Source: Pseudozobellia thermophila
GTDB lineage: Bacteria > Bacteroidota > Bacteroidia > Flavobacteriales > Flavobacteriaceae
Direction: 5' to 3'
DNA length: 37,720 nt
Assembly (NCBI RefSeq): GCF_900141855.1
Contig: NZ_FQYU01000017.1
Coordinates: 1-37,720 of the forward strand
Shown here: one piece after another, positions 15,985-25,204 of the stretch
Position numbering within the stretch: position 1 is the stretch's first letter
How the letters are laid out: each line of letters starts with the position of its first letter
Made by a program: the position numbers and the translations under genes
Notes under the pieces: model-generated
Databases searched by the model: none
What the model was told of the DNA's origin: nothing
The model's input: the letters and a program-made list of their open reading frames with translations, nothing else

Positions 15985-16713
15985 TTAAAGATCCGAGGGC
16001 AGAAGGCCAGTATACCGCTTTATTTCGTTTGTGAGATGGGAATGGTCATAATACCCACATTCAAAGGCAATATCCAGTAAACTCCGATTTTGCCTTGCAT
16101 CTTTGATCAGCCCCAAAGCATTCCGAAAGCGGATAATATTTGAATACTTTTTTGGTGAAAGTCCAATGAGATTTTTAAAATTGCGTTCAAGCTGTCTTAC
16201 TGTTGTGAAATTACGTTTCGATAATTCGTAGATACAAAGTTGCCCCTTCATTGAATGAATGTCATTGATGATTGATTGTAGCTGGTAATTTTTGCTTTTT
16301 AGTCTTGATAAAAAGAATTGGTCAAAATAATTGAAAGAATTTTTAAAAGTTTTGTCAAGATTAAATGATTGGGATTTTTCAAATTCAACCGTGTCGTTGG
16401 TCAGTTTATTTTGAGGGGCATAGAAATTTGCGAAAGTACCAGGTTTTAGACATACGCCTATTAAGTGTGTATCCGTATCTATAACGCTATCTTTAAATGA
16501 AGTCATTGCCCCAACCACGTAGGTTTTCCCAAATTCCATCGATAGTGCGCCGTTATCCGTGAGACATTTATTTCCTAGATTCATTACGATACCCGTGCAT
16601 CCATCTGGGAAAACCCGTTCTCTCTGGGTTTTGAACTTGTGTCCTTTCAACTCCCAATAGAAGTCTATAAAGGGTTCCAATTCAATATGAGGCTTTGTCT
16701 TTTTGTATTTCAT
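15985..16713 (-). CDS. AraC-family transcriptional regulator
   Basis: Start set at MKYKKTKPHIELEPFIDFYW, because the 30 extra upstream residues are low-complexity and come from the spacer. The N-terminal ligand domain (about 1-140; FPDGCTGIVMNLG) belongs to the DUF6597-type group found with stand-alone AraC proteins. The C-terminal double helix-turn-helix has TVRQLERNFKNLIGLSPKKY and then LLDIAFECGYYDHSHLTNEI, both diagnostic. It heads a same-strand run of reductase, RidA and SRPBCC genes and probably controls it, with the inducer unknown. This is one of few candidates in the array for a unit with its own regulator. Confidence 0.85.
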   Translation of the reverse strand: MKYKKTKPHIELEPFIDFYWELKGHKFKTQRERVFPDGCTGIVMNLGNKCLTDNGALSMEFGKTYVVGAMTSFKDSVIDTDTHLIGVCLKPGTFANFYAPQNKLTNDTVEFEKSQSFNLDKTFKNSFNYFDQFFLSRLKSKNYQLQSIINDIHSMKGQLCIYELSKRNFTTVRQLERNFKNLIGLSPKKYSNIIRFRNALGLIKDARQNRSLLDIAFECGYYDHSHLTNEIKRYTGLLPSDL

Positions 16714-16770
16714 CGGTTTCTCCGGTGTTGTTCTAGCCAATGGTCGCCAAAGGTCTTGTGTATGATTTTG

Positions 16771-16858
16771 TAGCGGCGTGTCGGCTGCATCGGCAGAACA
16801 CAAATGTAGGAAGCATCGCTTTGCGATGCGTGAGGCTCTGCTGGCTTGGTGGCCGCTA
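16771..16858. repeat. Large palindromic site upstream of the AraC gene
   Basis: TAGCGGC (16771-16777) and GCCGCTA (16852-16858) are perfect outer arms. Inside, CGGCAGA pairs with TCTGCTG, and a central GCATCGC-TTT-GCGATGC hairpin closes the structure. It sits between the DUF3592 and AraC units as an attC-like spacer of another sequence type. An operator for the AraC protein is an alternative, though its size argues against that. Confidence 0.6.
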
Positions 16859-16953
16859 GTTCGGTATTCCGTGTAACTAAATTAATCAATTGGATAGAGA
16901 CTTTGTGGTTGGCTTGGAACAAGCAATAAACCCTAAACGGCTTAGCCTTTGTT

Positions 16954-17364
16954 TTATCCCCTTGAGTACAACAAATATCCCCCTCCGATAATCAGCAGAG
17001 GAGAAGCGATACATAAAAGTATAATGGTCCATCTGTACAGGCCCCAGAACGATACCACTTTTCTTTCATCAGAGTCTGGGGAGTAAATAATATTGACTTT
17101 ATCTCCAATTTTGTAAGGTGCCGGACGTGAACTGACCTGACTTTTGAAGGTCTTCAAATTTTTAGATCTATCCCTATATTCAAAAACTGGCTTGAAGGCA
17201 GTACCTTCATCATCACTAACTTCGATTAAATCAACCACCTCCGCTTTCGTTTTTATTCCGCTTTGTATTAGCTCCTTGGTGCCATTGTACTGCCGTAAGG
17301 CAAAATAGATCAGGACAATGGAAATTATCAACATTCCGTAGTATAAATATTCTATCATTTTCAT
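16954..17364 (-). CDS. DUF3592 family membrane protein
   Basis: The 136-residue product has a membrane helix at each end (about 6-22 and 112-133). Between them a soluble beta domain contains the family landmarks AEVVDLIEV, PVFEYRDRS and the YKIGDKVNIIYSPDSDERKVV loop. This is the standard DUF3592 layout; the function of the family is unknown. It is a complete, solitary gene. Confidence 0.8.
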   Translation of the reverse strand: MKMIEYLYYGMLIISIVLIYFALRQYNGTKELIQSGIKTKAEVVDLIEVSDDEGTAFKPVFEYRDRSKNLKTFKSQVSSRPAPYKIGDKVNIIYSPDSDERKVVSFWGLYRWTIILLCIASPLLIIGGGYLLYSRG

Positions 17365-17512
17365 TCACTTAATATAATAAAGGCGACCGGTTGGGCCGTG
17401 CACGGTGTGGGTTTTTAAAACCGAATATTTGTCGGACAGACCGAATGTTATCAAGTTGCAATATCTTCATTTTTAAGTAGTCACACCCCATTTGCCATAG
17501 CCGATGTCCCTA

Positions 17513-17701
17513 TTGCACAAGTTACTAAAAAAAGTGTTTGTCGATCCTTGCCGAGCGGGAACTGGGCCGCGACTTAGCATATGCAGTGAAAAAAGTACCG
17601 GGAAACGGCACTCCGTTTTCGGTTTGCCGGTGGCATAAAAACAAAACCGCTTAAAAAGCGCTTATACGAGCCCATCATTCAAGAAATGGGTACCTGTGCA
17701 G
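17513..17701 (+). mobile_element. IS1182-derived non-autonomous element, short copy
   Basis: Begins TTGCACAAG and ends with CCTGTGCAG, a decayed right terminus. The interior keeps GGGAACTGGGCCGCGACTTA and the transposase-start motif ATGCAGTGAAAAAAG, then jumps to the 3' hairpin GCTTAAAAAGCGCTTATACG. Sequence spans are quoted in part. It precedes the APC permease gene and is preceded by an attC-like stem fragment (CATAGCCGATGTCCC). Confidence 0.6.
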
Positions 17702-17704
17702 CCC

Positions 17705-19033
17705 TTACTTGTGTTGTAGCTTCTTTTTCTTGTCAAACGAAAACTTCCAAGCCCCGAATGCCAGCAGAACATAGATTACAACGATGGCTGTCATTTGCTG
17801 CCAGTTGTTGGTCAATTCGTAATATAAAATTAAAATACCGCCTATACTTAATCCGAAAATTGACAGGAGGGTCAAAAAGGTCGAGGAATTGGTTTTCTTT
17901 CTTATTTTAAAATTGGCGATTGCCATGAGCAAGGAAACCAAGAGAAAGGTCACGCTTCCAAACTCAAGAATCAATTCCAGTCCGCCTACCGAGATCAAAA
18001 GACACGAAATTAAGGCCATGGCGATAATGGCGTTTTGCGGACTCTTGTTTTTACGGACGCCCAAAATTTGTGGAAAATAACCATCTTGTGCTATTACCGC
18101 CATTTGGCGCGATGAGCCGAAAACGGTACCGCTTATGGCACTACTTGTTGCCAAGATTGCCCCAAAGACAACCAGGTTCGTGCCCAGGGCCCCCAATACA
18201 TTACCCGCCCCCGACGCCAGTGCAAACTCCTTATTCGCAACGATCTCTTCGGTCGGTATGGCGAACAAGGCCCCCATCGCAATAACCACATAAATTAAAA
18301 CCGCCATGGAAATGGAGCTATAGATGGCCCTTGGTATATTTTTTTCGGGGTCGGTCATCTCATTGACGGCATTGATCACCAATTGAAATCCTTCGAAGGC
18401 CACAAAGGTCAATGAGGAAACGATCAGGATCGAAAAAAGGCTTGACTGTTCGAGATCCAAGGCCATATTGGCAACAAAGGTGGCGAAATCCGTCGTCCCG
18501 TGGGTCATCAACACAATGGAAATAAGGGCGAGAACGATCAGTTTGGTATAAACCATTAGGTCTTCGATTTTTCCCATCCCGTTCACACTCCAAATATTGA
18601 TTAGGGTAAACAGTCCGATGACCGAAACGGCAATTCCCTTTCTCAACCAAAGGTTATCGGCAAAATCGGTACCACTGATGGCATAAGATGAAAAGGTATA
18701 GGCGTACAGGGCCAATGTACTGATGTAGCCGAAAATAATGAACCAACCTATGGCGGATGCCGAGAATTTTGATCGCGGATAGGTTCTCTTGAAAAAAGAA
18801 TAGGTAGCGCCCTCGTCCCTGTAAAACAAGCCCAACTTCACATACGAATATGCCGCCAGGGCAGCGATCAGTCCGCCTATGACTATCGCAACCGGGGTCA
18901 GGCTTCCTATCAATTCGACCGAAATTCCAAGAATCGTAAAAATTCCGCCCCCGACCATTCCCCCGAGGGCAATAGCAATCAACTCGGCCAGCCCCAGGTC
19001 TTTATTTCTTTTTCGATGTTGTGTCATTTTCAT
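17705..19033 (-). CDS. APC-family amino acid permease
   Basis: The 442-residue protein has the 12 membrane helices of the APC superfamily. Helix 1 contains the substrate-binding signature IALGGMVGGGIFTILG, with the unwound GGMVGGG segment, and helix 6 contains LTFVAFEGFQLVINAVNE followed by MTDPEKNIPRAI, diagnostic of the amino acid/polyamine branch. It likely imports an amino acid by proton or sodium symport; substrate unknown. Composition is GC-rich like the core genes at the right end, unlike the AT-rich neighbours, so it may be a recent capture from a related host. Confidence 0.88.
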   Translation of the reverse strand: MKMTQHRKRNKDLGLAELIAIALGGMVGGGIFTILGISVELIGSLTPVAIVIGGLIAALAAYSYVKLGLFYRDEGATYSFFKRTYPRSKFSASAIGWFIIFGYISTLALYAYTFSSYAISGTDFADNLWLRKGIAVSVIGLFTLINIWSVNGMGKIEDLMVYTKLIVLALISIVLMTHGTTDFATFVANMALDLEQSSLFSILIVSSLTFVAFEGFQLVINAVNEMTDPEKNIPRAIYSSISMAVLIYVVIAMGALFAIPTEEIVANKEFALASGAGNVLGALGTNLVVFGAILATSSAISGTVFGSSRQMAVIAQDGYFPQILGVRKNKSPQNAIIAMALISCLLISVGGLELILEFGSVTFLLVSLLMAIANFKIRKKTNSSTFLTLLSIFGLSIGGILILYYELTNNWQQMTAIVVIYVLLAFGAWKFSFDKKKKLQHK

Positions 19034-19399
19034 CCAATTGCGCCCACGGGCCCAACACGTGTGGTCAACTATGTGGCCGGAGGTCCAAAATTAATAAATA
19101 GATAGCGAAAAAGACGACGCTTGTTGGAATACGGGAGTATAGCCCTACCCCCCACCCCGGGACTTTGGGCCGGAGAAAAACATAAACCAACCAGAACAGA
19201 TCCTATTTACGGCGAATCAATCGCCCGTGCAAGGGTTGCCCATAGTGCCCGTAGTTTTTATTCGTTTATTATTTACACTACCCTCCTTGACATTTCGTCT
19301 TGCCTCTTGGTATGAAACGTTCCGTTTGGAATGCACCACATTATTTCCGACGTGCATCCGGACTAAGCCCTTTTGTGGGGCTTTAACGGTAGTGCTTTT
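19034..19399. other. Eroded spacer with boundary motif
   Basis: GTGCAAGGGTTGCCCATAGTGC near 19229 resembles the recurrent GTGCAACGGTTACCATTGTTG motif, and a hairpin AAGCCC-TTTTGT-GGGGCTT lies near 19366. No gene is seen. Confidence 0.4.
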
Positions 19400-19720
19400 T
19401 TAAATTGATTTTTCGTAGGCTTCCAAAATCCAATCTTTGAGTTCATTATCAACTTCAGATGCATTGGTCAAACGAACCCTATGGGTACACATAGTTTCAA
19501 ACGGTCCCGGGTTTTCCAATCTTTCGGTTGTAGGTTTGTCCTTTAATTTAAATCCTAAATCAATTCGTGTCTTTGTCGCGGGCTTAATAAGAATGAATTG
19601 TCTTTTCCGAATAATACCAACACCTCCATTTTTAGGAGTGATCGTAACATCGTCACCTAGGGAGTTTACATAAGGGATGAGGCGGTCGTAATTGGCTTTG
19701 CACTGGTCTTTATTTTGTAT
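19400..19720 (-). pseudogene. 5'-truncated DUF5655-like protein
   Basis: A 106-codon open stretch without an initiator reads CKANYDRLIPYVNSLGDDV, then RKRQFILIKPATKTRIDLGF, CTHRVRLTNASEVDNEL and a terminal AYEKSI. This matches the C-terminal DUF5655 half of proteins that normally have an additional N-terminal DUF4287-type region. The frame is closed by a TAA just upstream and no ATG, GTG or TTG in suitable position precedes the conserved part. It is therefore probably a remnant, though a leaderless non-ATG start cannot be excluded. Confidence 0.6.
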
Positions 19721-19755
19721 TTACACTCTTGCTCTCCCTCTTCAACCGCTATGCC

Positions 19756-20493
19756 TTATCCTCCGTTTTGGCCACGTTGAGTTGTCAATCCGTTTTTAAA
19801 TTTCCCCAAAACAAATTCGGTCTTGTTCAATAATTCATCCTTGAAATTGGGTTTTGGAACAAGAGTAAGTCCTAATTGTAGATGTTGGTTATGATTAAAT
19901 CCCACATAGGCTTTACCAACAAACCTAACGGCAACTTCATTTTTTTCTTCCGAATACCTTAAGATTGCAAAACTACTTGGCTTGAACTCCGCGTATCCTA
20001 ATTTGTTGATGGCGGTAATTAGATCCTTTAAGTTATGATACCCCGAGAAGTCAATATGGTTCTCTTTTCCAATTCCTTGAATCCACTTATCCGATTTTAG
20101 GGCATTCAAAATACTTTTTTCCTCAAAAATATCAGTTAATGCGGTTTCCTTTTTGGATTTTAAATCAATTGTCCGAATTCCCAACGAACTACCGGGAACC
20201 CCACAAGCTACAACCCCTCCTTCGCCAAACTCGTAACTGTAGTAGGCTCCCACCAATGAAAGGGGGTTATAGTAAAAAGAGTAGTCAACCTTACATTCGT
20301 CCGTTTCCTCCGTTTCCCGTAGTTTCTCAAAATCGGTAGTCGCATCATAAATGGTCTCATCCATAGCTAAAGCCCTTGATTTATATATCTGGATCAAATC
20401 ATTACTGAATAGTAAATCAGGACTTTGGGAAAACGCCTTTGGCGCCATCGAGGTGATTAAAACAATGACAATATATACTACTTTAGTTTTCAC
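19756..20493 (-). CDS. Exported protein of unknown function
   Basis: A GTG start giving MKTKVVYIVIVLITSM is preferred; a TTG four codons earlier lies inside the boundary motif (TTGTGCAAC). The signal peptide ends at AFSQ. The mature protein has DECKVDYSFYYNPLSLVGAY and a CGVPGSS segment, two cysteines that could form a disulfide, and later AVRFVGKAYVGFNHNQH. The pattern resembles DUF3298-like periplasmic proteins that track conjugate salts or peptidoglycan, but the match is too weak to name. It is a complete solitary gene. Confidence 0.65.
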   Translation of the reverse strand: MKTKVVYIVIVLITSMAPKAFSQSPDLLFSNDLIQIYKSRALAMDETIYDATTDFEKLRETEETDECKVDYSFYYNPLSLVGAYYSYEFGEGGVVACGVPGSSLGIRTIDLKSKKETALTDIFEEKSILNALKSDKWIQGIGKENHIDFSGYHNLKDLITAINKLGYAEFKPSSFAILRYSEEKNEVAVRFVGKAYVGFNHNQHLQLGLTLVPKPNFKDELLNKTEFVLGKFKNGLTTQRGQNGG

Positions 20494-20505
20494 AGTGTTG
20501 CACAA

Positions 20506-20765
20506 TGTTCCCCCCTAACCCGGTTAGGGATTTTTATACGACAATTTTCGGCCCGCCCGTACCGAACGGGTACCTGCCCGACTTTGCCATTCAGGCCGGC
20601 GTTCGGGCGGGCTTTGTTTTTTCTTTTCCTGCCCAGGGCAACATCCTATCCCGAGGGCTATCGGGATTGCGGACTTCATAAAAATACGCAAACCTTTTGA
20701 CTAAGCCCGAAGCCCGTATTTTTGTAAGTTATGTTACGTGCCGCCCTTTTATAGTCCTTATTTTT
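20506..20765. other. Spacer with several hairpins
   Basis: GCCCGCCCG pairs with CGGGCGGGC at about 20551-20615. ATCCCGA-GGGCTA-TCGGGAT forms a REP-like hairpin near 20647-20668. AAAAATACG pairs with CGTATTTTT at about 20682-20726. CGAACGGGTACCTGCCCGAC is a possible decayed version of the boundary motif. No gene is seen. Confidence 0.5.
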
Positions 20766-22103
20766 TTACTCTTTCAAAACGCCTTCGATTTGATGTATAT
20801 CTCCATCGATCGATTTTGGAATTTCCAAGCCTAATATCTTGCACATCAATGGATAGAGATGGATGTTTTTTATCGAAGGTATTTCATAACCATCTTTAAA
20901 GGCCGGACCCTTCGCATAAAATATCCCATGCATTTCTTTGTATTGGCTATCATAGCCATGAACTCCAAAGCTTGTAACCCCCTCTTCGATAAGGGCGTCT
21001 TTGCGTCTTTGATTCCAAAAATGATAACCGTAATCGGGTATTAACTGTATTGCACCCCAGTTTTTATTTTTTGGGATGTACTCAAAACCTGGGGTATCTT
21101 CGGTTTTATAAGCCTTGAAATTACTTTCCTTGGTTCTTAAATACTGTAGTACAGTGTCTATTTCCACATCTTTTTTGGGATGAATATTTACTATAGTACC
21201 ATTTTCAATCGTCATGAACAAGTCATCGTTTTCGATGGAATCTATGGGAATAATTTTGTCGGTAGACTGATTTCCCATGCCATGGTCAGAGACTATCATC
21301 ATATTTACGGGAAGCCCGGTTTCCGATACTCCTTTAAACAAATCGCCTAATTTTTTATCCAATTCAAACAAAGCCGTTTTCAGTTTCCCTTCATCATTCG
21401 TACCATAATCGTGTCCAACTTTATCCATATCACCAAAATACAACGTGATTAAATGCGGTCTGTTTTTATCGTTCAAGTGCAACCAATGTATTGCTTGATC
21501 AACTTTTTCATCATTGGTAACGCTAGCATCAAATGGATAATAGTACGTAGGTCTTATTCCTTGAATAGCTGCTTCGGTACCTACAAAGAAATAACTGGCA
21601 GTCACAATATTTGCCTTACTAGCCTCTACCCAAATCGGTGAACCTCCATAAAAGCTTCCATCTTCTGCCATTCCCGGACTCCTTTTATTAAAGAGCGTGT
21701 CTTTCTTATAATCATAAAATATATTCCCTATAATTCCATGTTTTTCAGGATAAAGCCCGGTAGCGATGGTATAATGGTTTGGAAAAGTTTTGGTAGGAAA
21801 TGAGGGTATTAACGATTCTGCCTTAACACCTTCTTTAATGAATGCCCTCAAATGTGGTGGCTGATATTTTTCTACATAATCCCATCTAAAACCATCAAGG
21901 GAAATTAAGATTAAATAAGGCTTGGGTTGCGCGGTTTTTAAGTATGTATCCGCATTGGAATTAGCCGGACTCCCTATTTTTTTATTACAGGAACTCCATA
22001 AAATCATTCCCATAATAAAAACTGATGTAAGTAATACTTTTCGTAAGAAGGGTAGACCTAGCAACAAATTATATACTCTGTTCGGCACAGTTAGTAATTT
22101 CAT
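20766..22103 (-). CDS. Ectonucleotide pyrophosphatase/phosphodiesterase-family lipoprotein
   Basis: A long N-terminal signal ends in the lipobox LWSSC (Cys39). The alkaline-phosphatase-superfamily NPP domain follows: ISLDGFRWDY with metal ligand Asp70, FPTKTFPNHYTIATGLYP with nucleophile Thr106, FGDMDKVGHDYG and MIVSDHGMG with further ligands, and FGVHGYDSQYKEMHG closing the two-zinc site. It should hydrolyse nucleotide-type or lipid-type phosphodiesters at the cell surface. All visible ligands are present and the length is full. An amidohydrolase gene lies 163 bp upstream on the same strand; the two may have travelled together. Confidence 0.88.
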   Translation of the reverse strand: MKLLTVPNRVYNLLLGLPFLRKVLLTSVFIMGMILWSSCNKKIGSPANSNADTYLKTAQPKPYLILISLDGFRWDYVEKYQPPHLRAFIKEGVKAESLIPSFPTKTFPNHYTIATGLYPEKHGIIGNIFYDYKKDTLFNKRSPGMAEDGSFYGGSPIWVEASKANIVTASYFFVGTEAAIQGIRPTYYYPFDASVTNDEKVDQAIHWLHLNDKNRPHLITLYFGDMDKVGHDYGTNDEGKLKTALFELDKKLGDLFKGVSETGLPVNMMIVSDHGMGNQSTDKIIPIDSIENDDLFMTIENGTIVNIHPKKDVEIDTVLQYLRTKESNFKAYKTEDTPGFEYIPKNKNWGAIQLIPDYGYHFWNQRRKDALIEEGVTSFGVHGYDSQYKEMHGIFYAKGPAFKDGYEIPSIKNIHLYPLMCKILGLEIPKSIDGDIHQIEGVLKE

Positions 22104-22266
22104 TTTTTTTCAATAGCCCTATCGTTATACGTTTCCGAAGAATAACGTTCAGTCAGGTTTTCATTCTGTATAATTTGAAAATATCGATTTCGAATTTACA
22201 CTAGCTTCGGTTTCTACTTTCAAACCCATCCACAATAATCAACTTCCAACATCGATTGGGGAATAT

Positions 22267-23982
22267 TTAATCAATTTTTTCATCATCAAAAACTACTTCG
22301 CCCCCAATAATCGTCTTGGTGACCTTAGTTTCCAAGATTTGATTTTCCGGAATGGTCATAATATTTTTGTCAAGTATGGTGAAATCTGCCCATTTTCCAA
22401 CCTCAATACTCCCTTTGTCATTTTCTTGAAATGCCGCATAGGCAGCATCCAATGTATAAGATCTGAGCGCTTGAATCCTTGTCATTTTCTGCAGAGGTTC
22501 GTAACCACCATCAGGCATGCCTTTTAATGTCTTTCTGGATACTGACGCATAAAAGCCAGCCATAGGATTAAGGGGTTCTACAGGTGCATCGGTTCCGTTC
22601 ACGATCTTTGCTCCAGACTTTAAAAAGGACTGCCATATATAGGCCCCTTCCGTAATACGTTTCTCTCCCAGACGATCAATGGCCCAAGGTCTATCCGATG
22701 ACATATGAATAGCCTGCATTGCTAGAATAACATCCAATTCAGCAACCCTAAGAATGTCCGCTGGATTGAAATGTTGGGCGTGTTCTATTCTAAATCTTGC
22801 ATCTTTTGGACTATTTGTAGATTTCGTCATAAATGTGCTCTCATAAATATCCAAAACCTCACGAGTTGCTCGGTCACCTATGGCATGTATACCTACTTGA
22901 AAACCATTTTTGTAGGCGTTTTTAACAATTTTATCAATATCCTCTAACGGTGTAAAATTATGACCATGCTCTCCGGGTGCATCCGTATACTCTTCCAATA
23001 ACCAGGCGCCTCTAGAGCCTAAAGCCCCATCTGCCATTAGTTTTATAGATCTAATGGTTAGTTGGTTGTCGTATAAGTTCACTTGAATACCTCTCTTAAA
23101 AGAATATTTTAGAAGTTCGGGTTGTGTTCCGCGAAGCATAACATACAGCCTTAGTTTAATTAGGTTTTGTGATGCCATTTCTTCAAAAAGGTTTATCATG
23201 TAGCCATCAGAACCTGCATCATGAAATCCGGTGATACCATTTTTAAAGCACTCTTCTAAAGCTAAAGTTACTGCTTCTTTTACATCTTCCTTTGTAGGTT
23301 CAGGTACAAACTTGAACACTAAATCTCCTGCAGTTTCATTAAGAATTCCGGTTGGTTCACCATTAATATCTATAATTATTTCGCCGCCATCCGGTTGAGG
23401 TGTCTTTGAATTGATACCTGCTATATCCATAGCTTTTTGATTTATAATTATGATATGTCCAGAAGCATGTATAAGAATAACAGGATGATCTGGTACAGCA
23501 GCAGATAGCAACTTATTTGTGGGAAACCCATTAACTAATGTAGGTTGTGTATCCCACTTATCATGATGCCATCCGTTTGCTAAAATCCATTCTCCTTTCG
23601 GAGTGTTTTTTGCTTTTTCTGCGACTCTTTCAATAGCCTCTTCATAACTCTTAGCCCCGACCAAGTCAACTTCCAATAAATTTAATCCAACATAATATAA
23701 ATGGGCATGCCCCTCTATTAATCCAGGAATCATGGTCTTGCCTTTTAAATCAAAGAGTTGGGTTTTATCCCCTTTTAACTTCATGAGATCTTCCTTACTT
23801 CCTACAGATAGAATTGAATCGGCTCTTACGGCCACAGCTTCCACCATTGGCCGGTTATCGTCCATTGTATAAATCTCTCCGTTAAAATAAATTTGATCTG
23901 CCAATGTGCCAAGTTCACTGGTTTGTGCCTTTGAGCTTACAGTTATCAGTAAAAAGAAAATAATTAATTGGGTTGGTTTCAT
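22267..23982 (-). CDS. Exported Amidohydro_3/YtcJ-like amidohydrolase
   Basis: A Sec signal ends at SSKAQ. The 571-residue enzyme has the composite metal-dependent hydrolase layout: an N-terminal beta-sandwich segment (ADQIYFNGEIYTMDDNRPM), the metal motif GLIEGHAHLY (His92, His94), FQVGIHAIGDRA, RFRIEHAQHF and the C-terminal NGTDAPVEPLNPM with the catalytic Asp. This is the YtcJ/N-substituted formamide deformylase-like branch, acting on amide or similar bonds; the export signal suggests an external substrate. It ends in the usual GKWADFTILDKN block. Confidence 0.87.
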   Translation of the reverse strand: MKPTQLIIFFLLITVSSKAQTSELGTLADQIYFNGEIYTMDDNRPMVEAVAVRADSILSVGSKEDLMKLKGDKTQLFDLKGKTMIPGLIEGHAHLYYVGLNLLEVDLVGAKSYEEAIERVAEKAKNTPKGEWILANGWHHDKWDTQPTLVNGFPTNKLLSAAVPDHPVILIHASGHIIIINQKAMDIAGINSKTPQPDGGEIIIDINGEPTGILNETAGDLVFKFVPEPTKEDVKEAVTLALEECFKNGITGFHDAGSDGYMINLFEEMASQNLIKLRLYVMLRGTQPELLKYSFKRGIQVNLYDNQLTIRSIKLMADGALGSRGAWLLEEYTDAPGEHGHNFTPLEDIDKIVKNAYKNGFQVGIHAIGDRATREVLDIYESTFMTKSTNSPKDARFRIEHAQHFNPADILRVAELDVILAMQAIHMSSDRPWAIDRLGEKRITEGAYIWQSFLKSGAKIVNGTDAPVEPLNPMAGFYASVSRKTLKGMPDGGYEPLQKMTRIQALRSYTLDAAYAAFQENDKGSIEVGKWADFTILDKNIMTIPENQILETKVTKTIIGGEVVFDDEKID

Positions 23983-24641
23983 TTTGAGTTGGTTTGGAGT
24001 CCAAGATGATTAGACTTGTTAAAGTTTGGTTATAGATATTTAATTGTGCCTAACGGTCCGGGGATATCTTCCGAAAGGGGCAGCCTACCGAGTGGAAGAT
24101 TGCTTTGACTTCTAGAGTATATGACAGTTATGTGTGGTCGTCTAAAGTAGATAGTAAAGTTGATAAATACAAGATGGCCTTTATAAAAGTCGCAGTATAC
24201 CCGGAACGTTGAGGGAAATGAGTGCTACGGGAGTCGTGAAAAAACGGTTATTTATGCAGTACGTGTTTTTTGCAGTGGAGTAACACGGCCTTTAGGTCAT
24301 CTCCCTCAAGGTCTTGGCTATGAACAGTAAGGGGCACGCCGTCTGCGACAGCGGCGGGCGGGTTGGCGCGCTGGCAAAGTAGCCCTGGCCTACTTTTCAG
24401 GGGTGTTTTTAGGGGTAGGCGCACTGGCACGGTTGCTTTTCGGTGAGGCGGGGCAACATGCTTTGTCCACTATGCTGAAAAACGCACATATCTTCCCCCT
24501 TGGAGCTCTTGAAAACGACCTAAGGTTCGGTATCGGATATTGATGGGAAAGTAAAAAAGCCCCTTAAAGAGGCTTATAATCATTCTTTTTGTTGCTTATC
24601 AAGGGCTTGTGCAACGGATACCCGTGTTGTGCAACTGGCTT
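23983..24641. other. Long spacer ending in an IS1182-derived right end
   Basis: It starts with GTGCCTAACGG, a unit-boundary motif upstream of the amidohydrolase. The middle (about 24080-24530) is GC-rich in places and has only short stop-broken frames; no family is recognised. The right part (24549-24617) contains AAGCCCCTTAAAGAGGCTT and GGCTTGTGCAACGG, the 3' hairpin and terminus of the IS1182-derived elements, followed by the boundary motif ATACCCGTGTTGTGCAAC. Confidence 0.5.
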
Positions 24642-24920
24642 TTATTTGTCATCGTAATGAAATCTACATTGAATTATCGTGCATTTTTGGTCAACCCCTT
24701 TTTTCCCAGATACCTTATAAACCAATCTGTGTTCACCTGTTATTCTCCTTGACCAAAAACCTTTAAGTCCGTGTTTTAGGGGTTCTGGTTTTCCTGTTCC
24801 TTTAAATGGATTTGCTTTAATTTCTTTTAGTAAGTTTTTTAGTTTGATTGCTGTATCAGGGTCATTTTCCAACCAATAAGTGAAATCTTCCCATCCGTGT
24901 GCAGTAAAAGCGATATTCAT
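24642..24920 (-). CDS. yoeB: YoeB/Txe-family toxin (ribosome-dependent mRNA endonuclease)
   Basis: The 92-residue protein is a RelE-superfamily YoeB: WEDFTYWLENDP at the start, GTGKPEPLKHGLKGFWSRR in the middle, GEHRLVYKV, and the C-terminal CRFHY with the conserved His88-Tyr89 pair used for catalysis in YoeB. YoeB cuts mRNA in the ribosomal A site. The toxin gene directly abuts the antitoxin stop, in the standard antitoxin-first order. The pair forms one cassette-like unit with inverted ends GTTGTGCAAC (24626-24635) and GTTGCCAAC (25276-25284). Such modules commonly stabilise cassette arrays. Confidence 0.9.
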   Translation of the reverse strand: MNIAFTAHGWEDFTYWLENDPDTAIKLKNLLKEIKANPFKGTGKPEPLKHGLKGFWSRRITGEHRLVYKVSGKKGVDQKCTIIQCRFHYDDK

Positions 24921-25190
24921 TTAGTCAGCTAATTGATTTTCGTCTTCATTATATTCAACTAACTCTCCTTTTTCAATTTGTTCGATGGATTCCATTAGTC
25001 TATTTCTATTAGCTTTGGTAGACAGTAGGTGCTCTGTTTCTTTTAATGAATTATACTCGTTAATAGACATTATGACGACAGCGTCATCTTCTTTGCTTCT
25101 TGGTACAACTATAACTTCCATTGACTTTGAAACATAGTCAAAGTGTTTTTTTATATTCTTACGTAGGGTGGAAATTGTTATTGCTCTCAT
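24921..25190 (-). CDS. yefM: YefM/Phd-family antitoxin
   Basis: Start set at [20 protein letters not shown], the conserved beginning of YefM; an upstream in-frame ATG would add 15 residues lying in the operator. The N-terminal Phd/YefM DNA-binding domain continues [19 protein letters not shown], and the acidic C-terminal tail (about 60-89, [13 protein letters not shown]) is the toxin-neutralising part. It is 89 aa, the family's usual size. A pair of TGTACA boxes lies just upstream, consistent with autoregulation by the YefM-YoeB complex. Confidence 0.9.
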   Translation of the reverse strand: MRAITISTLRKNIKKHFDYVSKSMEVIVVPRSKEDDAVVIMSINEYNSLKETEHLLSTKANRNRLMESIEQIEKGELVEYNEDENQLAD

Positions 25191-25204
25191 AATTATTGGT
25201 TTTT

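Noticed and set aside
24248-24430. 60-codon minus-strand frame in the long spacer upstream of the toxin-antitoxin unit
   Set aside because: Composition is biased, no family resemblance, no matching unit boundaries.
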